A stretch of DNA of 9,308 nucleotides from Acidobacteriota bacterium. GTDB lineage: Bacteria; Acidobacteriota; Terriglobia; UBA7540. Shown here piece by piece: positions 1 to 6,037 of the stretch; the stretch's first letter is position 1; each line of letters opens with the position of its first letter. The translations under genes and the position numbers were made by a program. The stretch lies in contig JAJYJL010000218.1 in the NCBI GenBank assembly GCA_021789565.1, positions 1-9,308 on the forward strand, given 5' to 3'. Below the pieces are notes generated by a model. The model ran no database searches and had not been told where the DNA came from. It saw only the letters and a program-made list of their open reading frames with translations.

Positions 1-1
1 G

Positions 2-496
2 TGGGTATCCAAGGCCCGGTCTCCTTACACGCTTGTCTATATGCTGCCCCCCAAGCGCACAGCCCAAAGGAATGGGATGGAGATTCTGGGCTGGGCCAGA
101 AATTCCCGGATGCTCCTGGTTCTGACAGAGCAATGGCAGGTGGGGTCCGACGCACCGGACACTCAACAGGTGCTCGCCATTGATGCCGGAACGGGAATGG
201 TCTACGAACCTGAACTGGCAGCAATGGTACAGGCACATGAAAACAAGCAGTGCTTGGCCCGTGTGACGGACGCAGGATTCGGTTCTGACAGGAACGTCGA
301 CATCCTAGTTCGAGCGAGGTTTTCGACCTCGTTCGATGCGGATGAGACTCTGCAGGACGTCCCTCCGACAAAGCGCTGCGGTAATTTCGAAGAAACGTGG
401 AGTTTTGATTTCGCTACTGGGGAGATAAAGCAGGTGGCGAACACCGAGCCCCTGCACACCTTCAAAAACTATCTGCCCAACCCTCGCCAGAAATAA
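2..496 (+). CDS. 3' part of a gene of unknown function (5' end outside window)
   Basis: The frame is open from base 2 to the TAA at 494-496, giving 164 visible residues. An ATG at base 41 exists, but the reading frame continues upstream of it with protein-like composition and I see no good ribosome binding site before it, so I read this as a gene truncated by the window edge. The visible part is soluble, with no membrane segment. It contains short beta-rich stretches of the kind seen in TolB/WD40-like propeller blades: 'EILGWARNSRMLLVL' followed by 'QVLAIDAGTGMVYEPEL', and later 'WSFDFATGEIKQV'. These look like repeated 'hydrophobic strand then Asp-x-x-Thr-Gly turn' units, so a beta-propeller-type secreted or periplasmic protein is possible, but this is an inference. 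Two cysteines (in KQCLAR and KRCGNF) may form a disulfide. I do not recognise the family. It converges with the flavoprotein gene, 156 bases away, and no clear terminator lies between them. Confidence 0.7.
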   Translation, partial: WVSKARSPYTLVYMLPPKRTAQRNGMEILGWARNSRMLLVLTEQWQVGSDAPDTQQVLAIDAGTGMVYEPELAAMVQAHENKQCLARVTDAGFGSDRNVDILVRARFSTSFDADETLQDVPPTKRCGNFEETWSFDFATGEIKQVANTEPLHTFKNYLPNPRQK

Positions 497-652
497 CCGG
501 GAAGCAGAGGGCGCGCGAGTCCTGTTTCGTGGCTCTTATATTGCAATGCACTACGAAGTCCGCCGGTTCCATTCCACTCTGAGAATGCGCCATTGTTCAT
601 TGGACTGAAGAATCCAGGCTGCCGTTTCATTGAAAGCTTCTACGCGCGCTGT

Positions 653-2137
653 TCACACAATCCGGTTGGGGTCGCTGGTGTCGGGCAATTGTCCGTGATA
701 TCGAAAGACCAACTTGAGCAGGCGGACAAACATCCGCGACTGCTTGCGGACGTACCACTGGTCGGCGGCGCGGCGGTTCCCGAGCGCGTAAGTCGGATAG
801 GGATGGATTGTATCCGCCATGTTGCGCAGCGTCACCTTGTTGCGCATGGCGAGAGCGAATTCGCCGATCATGTCGCCGGCATGAGCTCCCAGAATGCTGG
901 CGCCATAGATCCTTCCGTTAAACTTTCTGGCGAAAACTTTGATCATTCCCGTGGTTTCGCGGTCGGTCACGGCGCGGTCGATTTTGCTGAACGGGAAACG
1001 GTACACCCCGTAGCGCTGCTTGCGGTTCCTCAAATCGGTTTCAGACGCTCCCACTTGAGCAAGCTCGGGGTCTGTGTATGTGCACCACGGAACGTTTTGG
1101 ATGTCGACTGACATCCGCAAGCGGAGCAGCGCGTTGGTGACGGCAACTTTGGCCATGTGCTCTGACATGTGGGTGAACTGGTAGATCCCTGTCACGTCGC
1201 CGCAGGCAAAGATGTTTTCCGCAGAGGTGCGGCAATGCTTGTCCACGGCGATGCCCGCGTGGCTAGCGTGGACGCCCGCGGCTGCCAGAGCTAACCCGTC
1301 GATATTCGGGCGGCGGCCCGTTGCTACCAGCAGGGTATCTCCTTCCACCACGTCCCCCACCCGCGAAGGATCCGTTCGAAATATCGCGCGAATTGTCTTG
1401 CCGTAGTATTCGATTCTTTCCACGGTGCTCCGCAGCAGGAACCGAATTCCTTCGCCGGCGAGATGCTCGCGCAGGAGATCAGTCAGTTCCGCATCGTCGC
1501 GCGGCAAGATATGATCCTGCATGTCCAACACAACAATTTCGCTTCCCAGACGACGGAACGCCTGCGCCATCTCGATGCCAATAGGACCCGCACCGAGCAC
1601 AATCATTTTCGACGGCAGTTTTGAAATGGTGAAGAGCGTTTCGCTGGTCAGGTAAGGCGTTTCGGCAAGTCCTTCAATGGGCGGGATGACAGGACGTCCG
1701 CCCGTGGCAATCACAAAAATGCGTGAAGTGAACTGGCGTCTGCCGCCGCCCGGCCCCAGCACTTCAACCCGCGTGGGACCGTTGAACTCGGCCGTTCCTT
1801 CAATGACCGTGATCCCCATTTTCTGATAGACAGGAGGCGCATCAGCCTCCTCATAAACGGCGTTTTGAATTTCACGAACACGGTCCATCACAGTGGAAAA
1901 GTCAAACTGGAGTTCCGAAGTGTTGAACCCGAAACGGCCGGCGGTACGTATTTCGTGGGCAGTGCGCGCTGCCTTCAGTAACGCCTTGCTTGGGATGCAG
2001 CCTGTCCAGGTGCAATCGCCGCCGAGCCGGCCCGCTTCGATGAGTGCGGTTTTCGCACCCAACGAGGCGGAAATCCCAGCGGCGGTCAGTCCCGCGGCGC
2101 CACCGCCAATCACGACCATGTCAAAGTCCATTGCCAT
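653..2137 (-). CDS. Class I pyridine nucleotide-disulfide oxidoreductase (mercuric reductase/dihydrolipoamide dehydrogenase-like)
   Basis: This 494-residue FAD flavoprotein has the full fold of the glutathione reductase/lipoamide dehydrogenase/MerA family. The FAD-binding GGGAAG lies at residues 11-16. The redox-active pair Cys42/Cys47 sits in GGDCTWTGCIPSK, and ATGGRP follows at 144-149. The NAD(P) Rossmann motif GAGPIG is at 182-187, with Asp205 at the end of the second strand, which suggests NADH rather than NADPH. ATGRRPN is near 272-278, the second FAD motif CGD at 312-314, and the dimerisation domain runs to the end. The C-terminal active-site motif reads HPYPTYALGN (445-454): Tyr447 stands where lipoamide dehydrogenase has its catalytic His (MerA has Tyr there), and Leu452 replaces the usual Glu. 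The N-terminal metal-binding domain and the C-terminal Cys pair of true MerA are absent, so mercury reduction is unlikely, and no mer genes are nearby. The substrate is unknown. The start is chosen because AGGGG lies 5 bases before this ATG. It appears monocistronic and cytoplasmic. Confidence 0.93.
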   Translation of the reverse strand: MAMDFDMVVIGGGAAGLTAAGISASLGAKTALIEAGRLGGDCTWTGCIPSKALLKAARTAHEIRTAGRFGFNTSELQFDFSTVMDRVREIQNAVYEEADAPPVYQKMGITVIEGTAEFNGPTRVEVLGPGGGRRQFTSRIFVIATGGRPVIPPIEGLAETPYLTSETLFTISKLPSKMIVLGAGPIGIEMAQAFRRLGSEIVVLDMQDHILPRDDAELTDLLREHLAGEGIRFLLRSTVERIEYYGKTIRAIFRTDPSRVGDVVEGDTLLVATGRRPNIDGLALAAAGVHASHAGIAVDKHCRTSAENIFACGDVTGIYQFTHMSEHMAKVAVTNALLRLRMSVDIQNVPWCTYTDPELAQVGASETDLRNRKQRYGVYRFPFSKIDRAVTDRETTGMIKVFARKFNGRIYGASILGAHAGDMIGEFALAMRNKVTLRNMADTIHPYPTYALGNRRAADQWYVRKQSRMFVRLLKLVFRYHGQLPDTSDPNRIV

Positions 2138-2435
2138 TTGCGCCCCTGGGTTGAAGTAACCAGCCTTTCCGGGATTGCGGCCAGTCCCTAAATGCCCACT
2201 GCGAGGCTTTATAACGCGACAATACGTTCGATGCGATCACCAGTCGATTGACTCAGAATTTTGCCCGCGTGGCTGCATCACCGGCTGGCAGCGACCTTCG
2301 TGCCGGCACACAAGCACTCACAAAGCACCAGCAAAGAGTGTGTACGCAGAAGACCCTCCGCCCTGTGTATGTGCAAGCGTCGCCGCGCGAAGCGTATTTT
2401 GGCAGACATTGTGTCCGGACTCGCATGGGATGTCC
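2138..2435. other. Intergenic region upstream of the flavoprotein gene
   Basis: I see no convincing gene in these roughly 300 bases. The open frames on either strand have no recognisable content or ribosome binding site. On the minus strand a TATAAA hexamer (plus-strand bases 2208-2213) could be the -10 box of the flavoprotein gene, leaving a leader of about 64 bases, but no good -35 box stands at the right distance. The 3' end of the minus-strand helix-turn-helix gene lies just to the right, so the flavoprotein gene could also be read by transcripts coming through from it. No terminator with a U-tract is evident between the two. Confidence 0.4.
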
Positions 2436-2708
2436 TTAAAAGGGTTCCCCACTTAGGCACCGGCCGATGACTTCCTGGAGTGCCTGCCAGGGGACGTACA
2501 TCCTGGAACCTATCCGAAGAGAATAGACCTTGCCGCTATCCAGCCAGCGGTAAAACGTGGACCGGGAAATGTGCCCGCCGGTCCTCCTGCGAAGGATCCT
2601 CCAGGCTTTGGTTGGAGAAAGCAGGGGCGTGCGCCGATGGATATCATCTGCCCGGGTAGAAAGCGACGAGAAATCTGCTGGATCGTAAGATTCGGGACTT
2701 AACGTCAT
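2436..2708 (-). CDS. Small helix-turn-helix DNA-binding protein (excisionase/MerR-like winged helix)
   Basis: This is a 90-residue protein. Residues 1-30 are polar and probably disordered. Residues 31-54 (SPTKAWRIL...HISRSTFYRWL) form a helix-turn-helix, and residues 59-72 (GKVYSLRIGSRMYV) form the short beta wing typical of the excisionase/MerR-type 'HTH_17' fold, in which 'GK-hydrophobic-x5-G-x-R-x-hydrophobic-V' follows the recognition helix. The protein ends with a short helix (WQALQEVIGRCL). Such proteins bind DNA as small regulators or as recombination directionality factors. No integrase or att site is visible, so a transcriptional role is the simpler reading. The loop before the recognition helix (RRRTGG) is longer and more basic than in most family members. 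The ATG start is supported by GAGGT five bases upstream. It is the left-hand member of a tandem minus-strand pair with the Cys/His protein, separated by 186 bases, so co-transcription is possible but not shown. Confidence 0.75.
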   Translation of the reverse strand: MTLSPESYDPADFSSLSTRADDIHRRTPLLSPTKAWRILRRRTGGHISRSTFYRWLDSGKVYSLRIGSRMYVPWQALQEVIGRCLSGEPF

Positions 2709-2833
2709 GCGACACCTCGAATGGATGTGGAACCGTCCTAAAACAAGCGCAGCTTTGCCGGATGGGATCCGGATATGCGGATTTCGTGCCGTACCTCAGG
2801 CAAGCGACGGCACGCCACGGGGCGACCCGGCAT

Positions 2834-2864
2834 CAGGCTGCCTGAATGCGGAATCTCCTCCGCA
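2834..2864. repeat. Two adjacent small hairpins between minus-strand genes
   Basis: CAGGC-T-GCCTG (2834-2844) is followed at once by TGCGGA-N6-TCCGCA (2847-2864). Both lie just after the stop codon of the minus-strand Cys/His gene (its stop is 31 bases to the right). They could act as a weak transcription terminator or an RNA-stabilising 3' end on that strand. There is no T-run after either stem, so classical intrinsic termination is not supported. The first has only a one-base centre and might instead be a protein-binding palindrome. Confidence 0.3.
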
Positions 2865-2894
2865 GGTGTTCTCTGTTAATCGAGCGTTAGGCCG

Positions 2895-3317
2895 TCAGGG
2901 CGTTCCGTCGCTTTGAAATTGTTCCCAGATGGCTGCCATGCGGCGGCGGTCGCGTTTGCGGCCGATGTCGTACTCTTTTTCCGCAGGTGCTGTTCTTGCG
3001 GGGTCAAGAAGCATACCCGTGGGCTGGTGGGAGAGGAAAAGAACAGGCTCTTCCTGTTGGTGCAGATGATAGGAACACCTTCCGGCGCGGGGTGATGATG
3101 CGGGAAACACGCACCCCCTTTCCGAGCACCGCATTGCTGAAAACGAAACGGACTCAGGCTTACCCATGGCGCTTGTGGTGAATGAAAGCTGCTGGCGTTC
3201 ATTGATCTGTCCGACATTCCGGCTGTTCTCTTTCTTGTCAAAGTCGAGGGACGATGCGCTGACTGGCGAGCTAGTAGGGCGAAGAAAATAAATACTCCGG
3301 TTCGATTCTTTTGTCAT
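2895..3317 (-). CDS. Small protein with a Cys/Cys/Cys/His cluster and a basic C-terminal helix, unknown function
   Basis: The start chosen gives 140 residues. Its second half holds a compact C-x4-C-x11-C-x2-H cluster (Cys64, Cys69, Cys81, His84), a spacing that suggests one structural zinc ion. It is followed by 'LFLSHQPTGMLLDPA' and a strongly basic helix, 'RKRDRRRMAAIWEQF'. A small zinc-binding, nucleic-acid or protein-contacting role is plausible but inferred, and I do not recognise a named family. The N-terminal 60 residues are Ser/Asn-rich and low in obvious structure. The start is uncertain. The ATG at 3317 has a very strong Shine-Dalgarno (AAGGAGG), though only 3 bases away. An internal ATG at 3134 would give a 79-residue protein beginning right at the Cys cluster, but it lacks a ribosome binding site. 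A longer open frame to 3632 has no ribosome binding site and is not used. The helix-turn-helix gene lies downstream on the same strand. Confidence 0.6.
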   Translation of the reverse strand: MTKESNRSIYFLRPTSSPVSASSLDFDKKENSRNVGQINERQQLSFTTSAMGKPESVSFSAMRCSERGCVFPASSPRAGRCSYHLHQQEEPVLFLSHQPTGMLLDPARTAPAEKEYDIGRKRDRRRMAAIWEQFQSDGTP

Positions 3318-3837
3318 GTTCCTCCTTGTATCATCGATGGCATAAGGCAACAAATTGCGAAGAGGATCTGTCGGCAGGTAAAGGGAACTTGTACCAGCTC
3401 CGGGCAGGGGGAATTCGTTCAACTTGTTTGTTGTTGCGGTCGAAATACAATAGTAGCGGGAATAGAAATAAGTTCCCGCCAGAGCAGAATGACTTGCCAG
3501 ACGGCCCGTAACCCTGTCAAACAGAAGGTGTTCCTCCGTTGGCGCGCACAGCCGAGCGTGGCATATACACAATAAGTCAAGTATTTGTTCAGTAAACATC
3601 GTTGCGACAACCGTTGGTTCGCCCATTGACAAAAGGATGTGTTCCTACTAAGAATGCATGTGAATTGGCGCTACCTGCAGTTACCGGTGAACAATTGGGG
3701 GGGGAAGTCAAGTGAATCCGAAGTACCAAGCCTCATCGTCTGTACCGTACCCCTCCCCAACGGTAACAAGCCGATGTCAGTCCTGGCAGAGCAAGCGGAA
3801 CCGAGAAAACAAAAAGGTTTCTAAGCTCCGTTTCTAT
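3318..3837. other. Long intergenic region between divergent regulator-like genes
   Basis: About 520 bases without a gene I can defend. Several open frames cross it on both strands (for example 3639-3824 plus and 3419-3610 minus), but they lack ribosome binding sites, have ragged composition and match nothing recognisable. The stretch is visibly richer in A and T than the flanking genes and includes an 8-base G run (3697-3704). It separates the minus-strand Cys/His gene from the plus-strand XRE gene and must hold the promoter of the former, which I could not place with confidence. It is long for a simple divergent promoter region, so a small RNA or a decayed gene is possible, but neither is shown. 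Confidence 0.4.
3321..3327 (-). promoter_or_regulatory. Strong Shine-Dalgarno deciding the start of the Cys/His protein
   Basis: On the minus strand AAGGAGG is followed by AAC and then ATG at 3317-3315. The match to the 16S anti-Shine-Dalgarno is near complete. The 3-base spacer is shorter than usual, which leaves some doubt. It is the only good ribosome binding site in this reading frame, and it argues against both the longer frame starting at 3632 and the short form starting at 3134. Confidence 0.5.
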
Positions 3838-3860
3838 GCTATACTAGCCTATAACTATAG
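3838..3860 (+). promoter_or_regulatory. Promoter region with two palindromes upstream of the XRE gene
   Basis: Two overlapping -10 candidates are present, TATACT (3840-3845) and TATAAC (3850-3855). Each would give a leader of about 35-45 bases. The best -35 candidate, TTTCTA at 3818-3823, is weak. The same bases form two adjacent inverted repeats: GCTA-TAC-TAGC (3838-3848) and CTATA-AC-TATAG (3849-3860). Symmetric half-sites over the -10 box are typical of operators bound by dimeric XRE-type regulators, so autorepression by the downstream gene product is a reasonable inference. A ribosome binding site, AGGAG, stands at 3883-3887, ten bases before the ATG. Confidence 0.45.
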
Positions 3861-3897
3861 TCATGTCAAGTGAAAACTAATCAGGAGAGCGTCGTCG

Positions 3898-4416
3898 ATG
3901 GCTGAGCTTGATGTATCAAAAGTGATTCGTAGAGTAAGGCAGAAACTCCAGGTAAGCCAGGAAGGTTTGTCGCGTTTGTTGAATGCCACGAAAGGAGCCG
4001 TCCAGCACTGGGAGCGCGGCAGGAACCGTCCCGATCTTGCCCGCCTGATGGCCCTGCGCCAGCTTTGCCCTCCCTCTCAGGAACGTAAAGACCTGGATGC
4101 CCTCATCCGGGAATCGCAGGCCCAGGTCTCGCCGTATTCCTCCATCAAGACCGGACTGCGGCCCCAGGCTACTAAAGCAAACGACCTTGACGATTTATTT
4201 CCACCGCAGGGGTTGGATGTTCTGCGCCGCGAGAATCAGCGTCTCCAGCGGCAGATCACCAAGCTCCAGTCGGTCCTGGATCGAAAGATCCTGCAAGTCC
4301 AGATTCTTGAGGACCTGGCCAAGGACCTCCAAAGCCAAATCGCCAGTCTGAAGGCCGGTGTCCCGGCGGCGCCATCCGCCGCGTCTGAACAAGCATCTGA
4401 GCCTGCAGCCAAGTAA
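3898..4416 (+). CDS. XRE-type helix-turn-helix protein with C-terminal leucine-zipper-like coiled coil
   Basis: This 172-residue protein is cytoplasmic by composition. Residues 6-57 are a Cro/C1-type helix-turn-helix of the HigA/antitoxin-like kind: VRQKLQVSQEGLSRLL, then NATKGAVQHWERGRNRPD, where the 'Q-x-WE-x-G-x-x-x-P' signature follows the recognition helix. A linker of about 45 residues follows. Residues 106-151 then form a coiled coil with near-perfect heptads. The a positions are L106, N113, I120, L127, V134, A141 and I148; the d positions are L109, L116, L123, K130, L137, L144 and L151. The buried Asn113 at an a position resembles the Asn that sets dimeric register in leucine zippers. 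The tail (153-172) is Ala/Pro/Ser/Glu-rich and probably disordered. It likely acts as a dimeric transcription regulator, and the target may include its own promoter. No toxin gene is adjacent, so an antitoxin role is not supported. The ATG start has AGGAG ten bases upstream. Confidence 0.85.
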   Translation: MAELDVSKVIRRVRQKLQVSQEGLSRLLNATKGAVQHWERGRNRPDLARLMALRQLCPPSQERKDLDALIRESQAQVSPYSSIKTGLRPQATKANDLDDLFPPQGLDVLRRENQRLQRQITKLQSVLDRKILQVQILEDLAKDLQSQIASLKAGVPAAPSAASEQASEPAAK

Positions 4417-4422
4417 CACGCC

Positions 4423-4489
4423 TGGCACAGTTGTCTGAATTTCAGCTCGCCATCAGGGCAGGTTGGCATTCCTTGCTGGTTCTGTGCCA
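4423..4489. repeat. Inverted repeat downstream of the XRE gene
   Basis: TGGCACAG (4423-4430) and CTGTGCCA (4482-4489) are perfect 8-base inverted copies separated by 51 bases, starting just after the XRE stop codon. In RNA this would close a large stem-loop. It has no T-run, so it is not a classical terminator, and the loop is too long for a simple operator. It may mark the 3' end of the transcript or may be chance. Confidence 0.25.
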
Positions 4490-4491
4490 AA

Positions 4492-4695
4492 TTAAGCTTC
4501 CAGTGAATCAGGTGGAAGTCCGCTCGGGCTAGGAGTTGTGCGGCAACTGTAGCGCGGGCCTTCTCTCGCGTTCACCTGTGTGTCCCCAGACACAACCTCC
4601 GTTCTTTCCTCGATCGACAGCCCGTTATCCAGCGCCCACGTCGGGACTGCACCACAAAAGAACATCGCAGCCAATAGCGGGGTAATTTCTTTCAC
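4492..4695 (-). CDS. Possible small exported peptide (doubtful gene)
   Basis: A GTG-started frame of 67 residues. Residues 1-22 look like a Sec signal peptide: a short n-region (MKEITP), a hydrophobic core (LLAAMFFCGAV) and an Ala-containing cleavage region (PTWA, then LDNG). The mature part, about 45 residues, is polar with one Cys (YSCRTT) and no recognisable domain. The support is thin: the start is GTG, the only possible ribosome binding site is a bare AGG about 10 bases upstream, and the C-terminal third is Pro/Ser-rich and could be non-coding. It could also be a remnant of a larger secreted protein. It lies on the strand opposite the genes that flank it. Confidence 0.33.
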   Translation of the reverse strand: MKEITPLLAAMFFCGAVPTWALDNGLSIEERTEVVSGDTQVNAREGPRYSCRTTPSPSGLPPDSLEA

Positions 4696-4830
4696 GGCAG
4701 AACCTGCGTTTTCAAGGATTGCTCTTTACGTGTTTTGGGCGACGAGCGGCAGTATGGTATCACGAGCCGCCACAAGCGACATCCGTGTCCGCCGGAAGAT
4801 TTCCCTGGCACCTGCAGACTCAAGGAAGGG

Positions 4831-4859
4831 TTGAAGTGTGGCGTGCACGGGCCTATAAT
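4831..4859 (+). promoter_or_regulatory. Sigma-70 promoter of the lipoprotein gene
   Basis: TTGAAG (4831-4836) and a perfect TATAAT (4854-4859) are separated by exactly 17 bases. Transcription would start near 4866, giving a leader of about 88 bases before the ATG at 4954. This placement also shows that the lipoprotein reading frame, which stays open upstream to about 4735, is not translated there. Confidence 0.7.
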
Positions 4860-4953
4860 CAGCGCCAGCGTAGCGGCGGTCCGGGCCAGCCCATCGCACC
4901 CACTCAATTGGCGGCCCATGCCGCTAGCAATATTCCCGCTAAGAGGTCTGACG

Positions 4954-5841
4954 ATGAACAAAGATGATTCTTCAGATTCCGGTTCGCCCCGCCTTTGGAT
5001 TTTAGCCTTCTTGTTAACCTCGTTTTTTATGGCCTGCACTTCCTCGGTCTCCCCACCGAGGGGGCCTGGGTACGATTACCAGCAGGCCAAATTGATGTTT
5101 AAACAGGGGGATCTGGATCGTGTAATCAATCTGACGGATTCCATGGCCTCAGGACCCTCGAGTAGCCGCGATACGCTCAACGCCCGTGTGCTAAGGGCAG
5201 TGATTTTCAGCAGTCGCATCGACGCGTACAAGATCCTGGCCGACACCTATCAGAAGGGCAGCCAGATCGCCACGAGTACCCAGTCCATTGCTTCCTACAA
5301 CCGCCGTCGCAGCAACGTGATGCAATACGGGGGTGACTCAGCCTTGAACCTGGGGGAAGTCATCATGGAATTTACATCTAAGCCGGACTTTCCTAAGGAA
5401 CTCACTCTGGACGCTCCATGGCCGAGCGTAGAAGGCCCGCAAGCTGTCGACGTGCTCGCCCGCATCCGCCGCGGCGCGTGGGTGCCTGAAGAGGCACAGA
5501 GCGGCGCAGTCGTCGACGCTCAGCGCAAGGCAATCGATGACGTGCTGGCCGAGCTTGCGGGAGGCAACCGCAGCAAAGCCAAGGCGGCCATGCAGGCAGG
5601 CATGGTCAAGCTTGATGGTCTGGACTTCGCCCTTTTCCTTGAAAAGGAGATGGTGGATGGGCTTGCGCTGTTTGGCCCGAAGTACCTTGCCAATCCGGGA
5701 CAGTTGAAGACTCTTTGCGATGTGGCGAACCGCCTTGGTCCTCCCATTGAGGCGATGCTTAAAGAGAAACCTGACAAGGCAAAAGAGGCGCAATTCAAAA
5801 AGCTCCAGGATCAGATCAAGGACGCGGAAAAATTCACATAG
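4954..5841 (+). CDS. Lipoprotein of unknown function, mostly helical, TPR-like start
   Basis: The protein has 295 residues. The N-terminus is a lipoprotein signal peptide: a hydrophobic core at residues 14-26 (LWILAFLLTSFFM) followed by the lipobox-like F-M-A-C with Cys28 as the lipidation site. Thr29 at +2 does not signal inner-membrane retention, so an outer-membrane anchor is expected in a Gram-negative cell. The n-region is unusually acidic (Asp4, Asp5, Asp8 against Lys3 and Arg13). Residues 42-56 (YQQAKLMFKQGDLDR) resemble the first helix and turn of a tetratricopeptide repeat, and the rest is helix-rich and ends in a charged Lys/Glu tail. Proteins of this kind are often periplasmic scaffold or assembly factors, but no specific family is recognised. 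The ATG start is chosen because AAGAGGT lies seven bases upstream and the promoter at 4831-4859 sits inside the longer open frame. It appears to be its own transcription unit. Confidence 0.85.
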   Translation: MNKDDSSDSGSPRLWILAFLLTSFFMACTSSVSPPRGPGYDYQQAKLMFKQGDLDRVINLTDSMASGPSSSRDTLNARVLRAVIFSSRIDAYKILADTYQKGSQIATSTQSIASYNRRRSNVMQYGGDSALNLGEVIMEFTSKPDFPKELTLDAPWPSVEGPQAVDVLARIRRGAWVPEEAQSGAVVDAQRKAIDDVLAELAGGNRSKAKAAMQAGMVKLDGLDFALFLEKEMVDGLALFGPKYLANPGQLKTLCDVANRLGPPIEAMLKEKPDKAKEAQFKKLQDQIKDAEKFT

Positions 5842-5883
5842 CCGGTTGAGACTTGCAGTGGAGAAATGGTCAAGGGCAGCCGC

Positions 5884-5916
5884 GGGCGCCAGGCAGCGCG
5901 TAGCGCGCGGACGCCC
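5884..5916 (+). terminator. GC-rich hairpin after the lipoprotein gene (weak terminator candidate)
   Basis: GGGCGCC (5884-5890) pairs with GG-A-CGCCC (5909-5916) with one bulged A, and the enclosed segment contains a further GCGC/GCGC stem. It lies about 40 bases after the lipoprotein stop codon. The following bases (TTGCATGCTTTG) contain scattered Ts but no proper run, so intrinsic termination is possible but unproven. The hairpin could also be a Rho-pausing element or an mRNA 3' end stabiliser. Confidence 0.35.
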
Positions 5917-5928
5917 TTGCATGCTTTG

Positions 5929-5937
5929 TGCTACATT
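5929..5937 (+). promoter_or_regulatory. Possible extended -10 promoter for the glutaryl-CoA dehydrogenase gene
   Basis: TGC-TACATT is an extended -10 type motif (TGn plus a hexamer with 4 of 6 consensus bases). It lies just past the GC-rich hairpin and about 100 bases before the dehydrogenase ATG. No good -35 box is at the right distance. It is the best candidate in the gap, but weak. Confidence 0.25.
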
Positions 5938-6037
5938 CTCAACATGACAGGCCAGGGGCGCTTGAAAGAGGCGGCCGGTCGTGCCTTTCGTGAGGCCATC
6001 CACTGCTTTTGGAATCATTCATGGCAGGAGACCACCC

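Noticed and set aside
593..1111. 172-residue plus-strand frame opposite the flavoprotein gene
   Set aside because: Antisense shadow of a gene with unmistakable catalytic motifs.
653..2137. Mercury resistance operon
   Set aside because: The reductase lacks the N-terminal metal-binding domain and C-terminal Cys pair, and no merR, merT or merP gene is nearby.
2876..3241. 121-residue minus-strand frame overlapping the Cys/His gene
   Set aside because: It shares the DNA of the better-supported frame, lacks a ribosome binding site and shows no motif.
3318..3632. N-terminal extension of the Cys/His protein frame to an ATG at 3632 (245 residues)
   Set aside because: No ribosome binding site before that ATG, ragged composition, and a strong Shine-Dalgarno for the internal ATG at 3317.
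3639..3824. 61-residue plus-strand frame in the intergenic gap
   Set aside because: GTG start without a proper ribosome binding site, poly-Gly from a G run, no family resemblance.
2436..4416. Toxin-antitoxin or phage/integrative element
   Set aside because: No toxin, integrase, recombinase or attachment repeats are visible beside the helix-turn-helix genes.
4735..4953. Longer start for the lipoprotein gene (368 residues)
   Set aside because: It would read through a sigma-70 promoter with a perfect -10 box and bury the signal peptide inside the protein.
5338..6018. 226-residue minus-strand frame opposite the lipoprotein gene
   Set aside because: Shadow of the plus-strand coding region, with no ribosome binding site and no recognisable domain.
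5981..6037. Upstream ATG for the glutaryl-CoA dehydrogenase
   Set aside because: No ribosome binding site there, and the extra 19 residues do not match the family, while AGGAG stands seven bases before the ATG at 6038.
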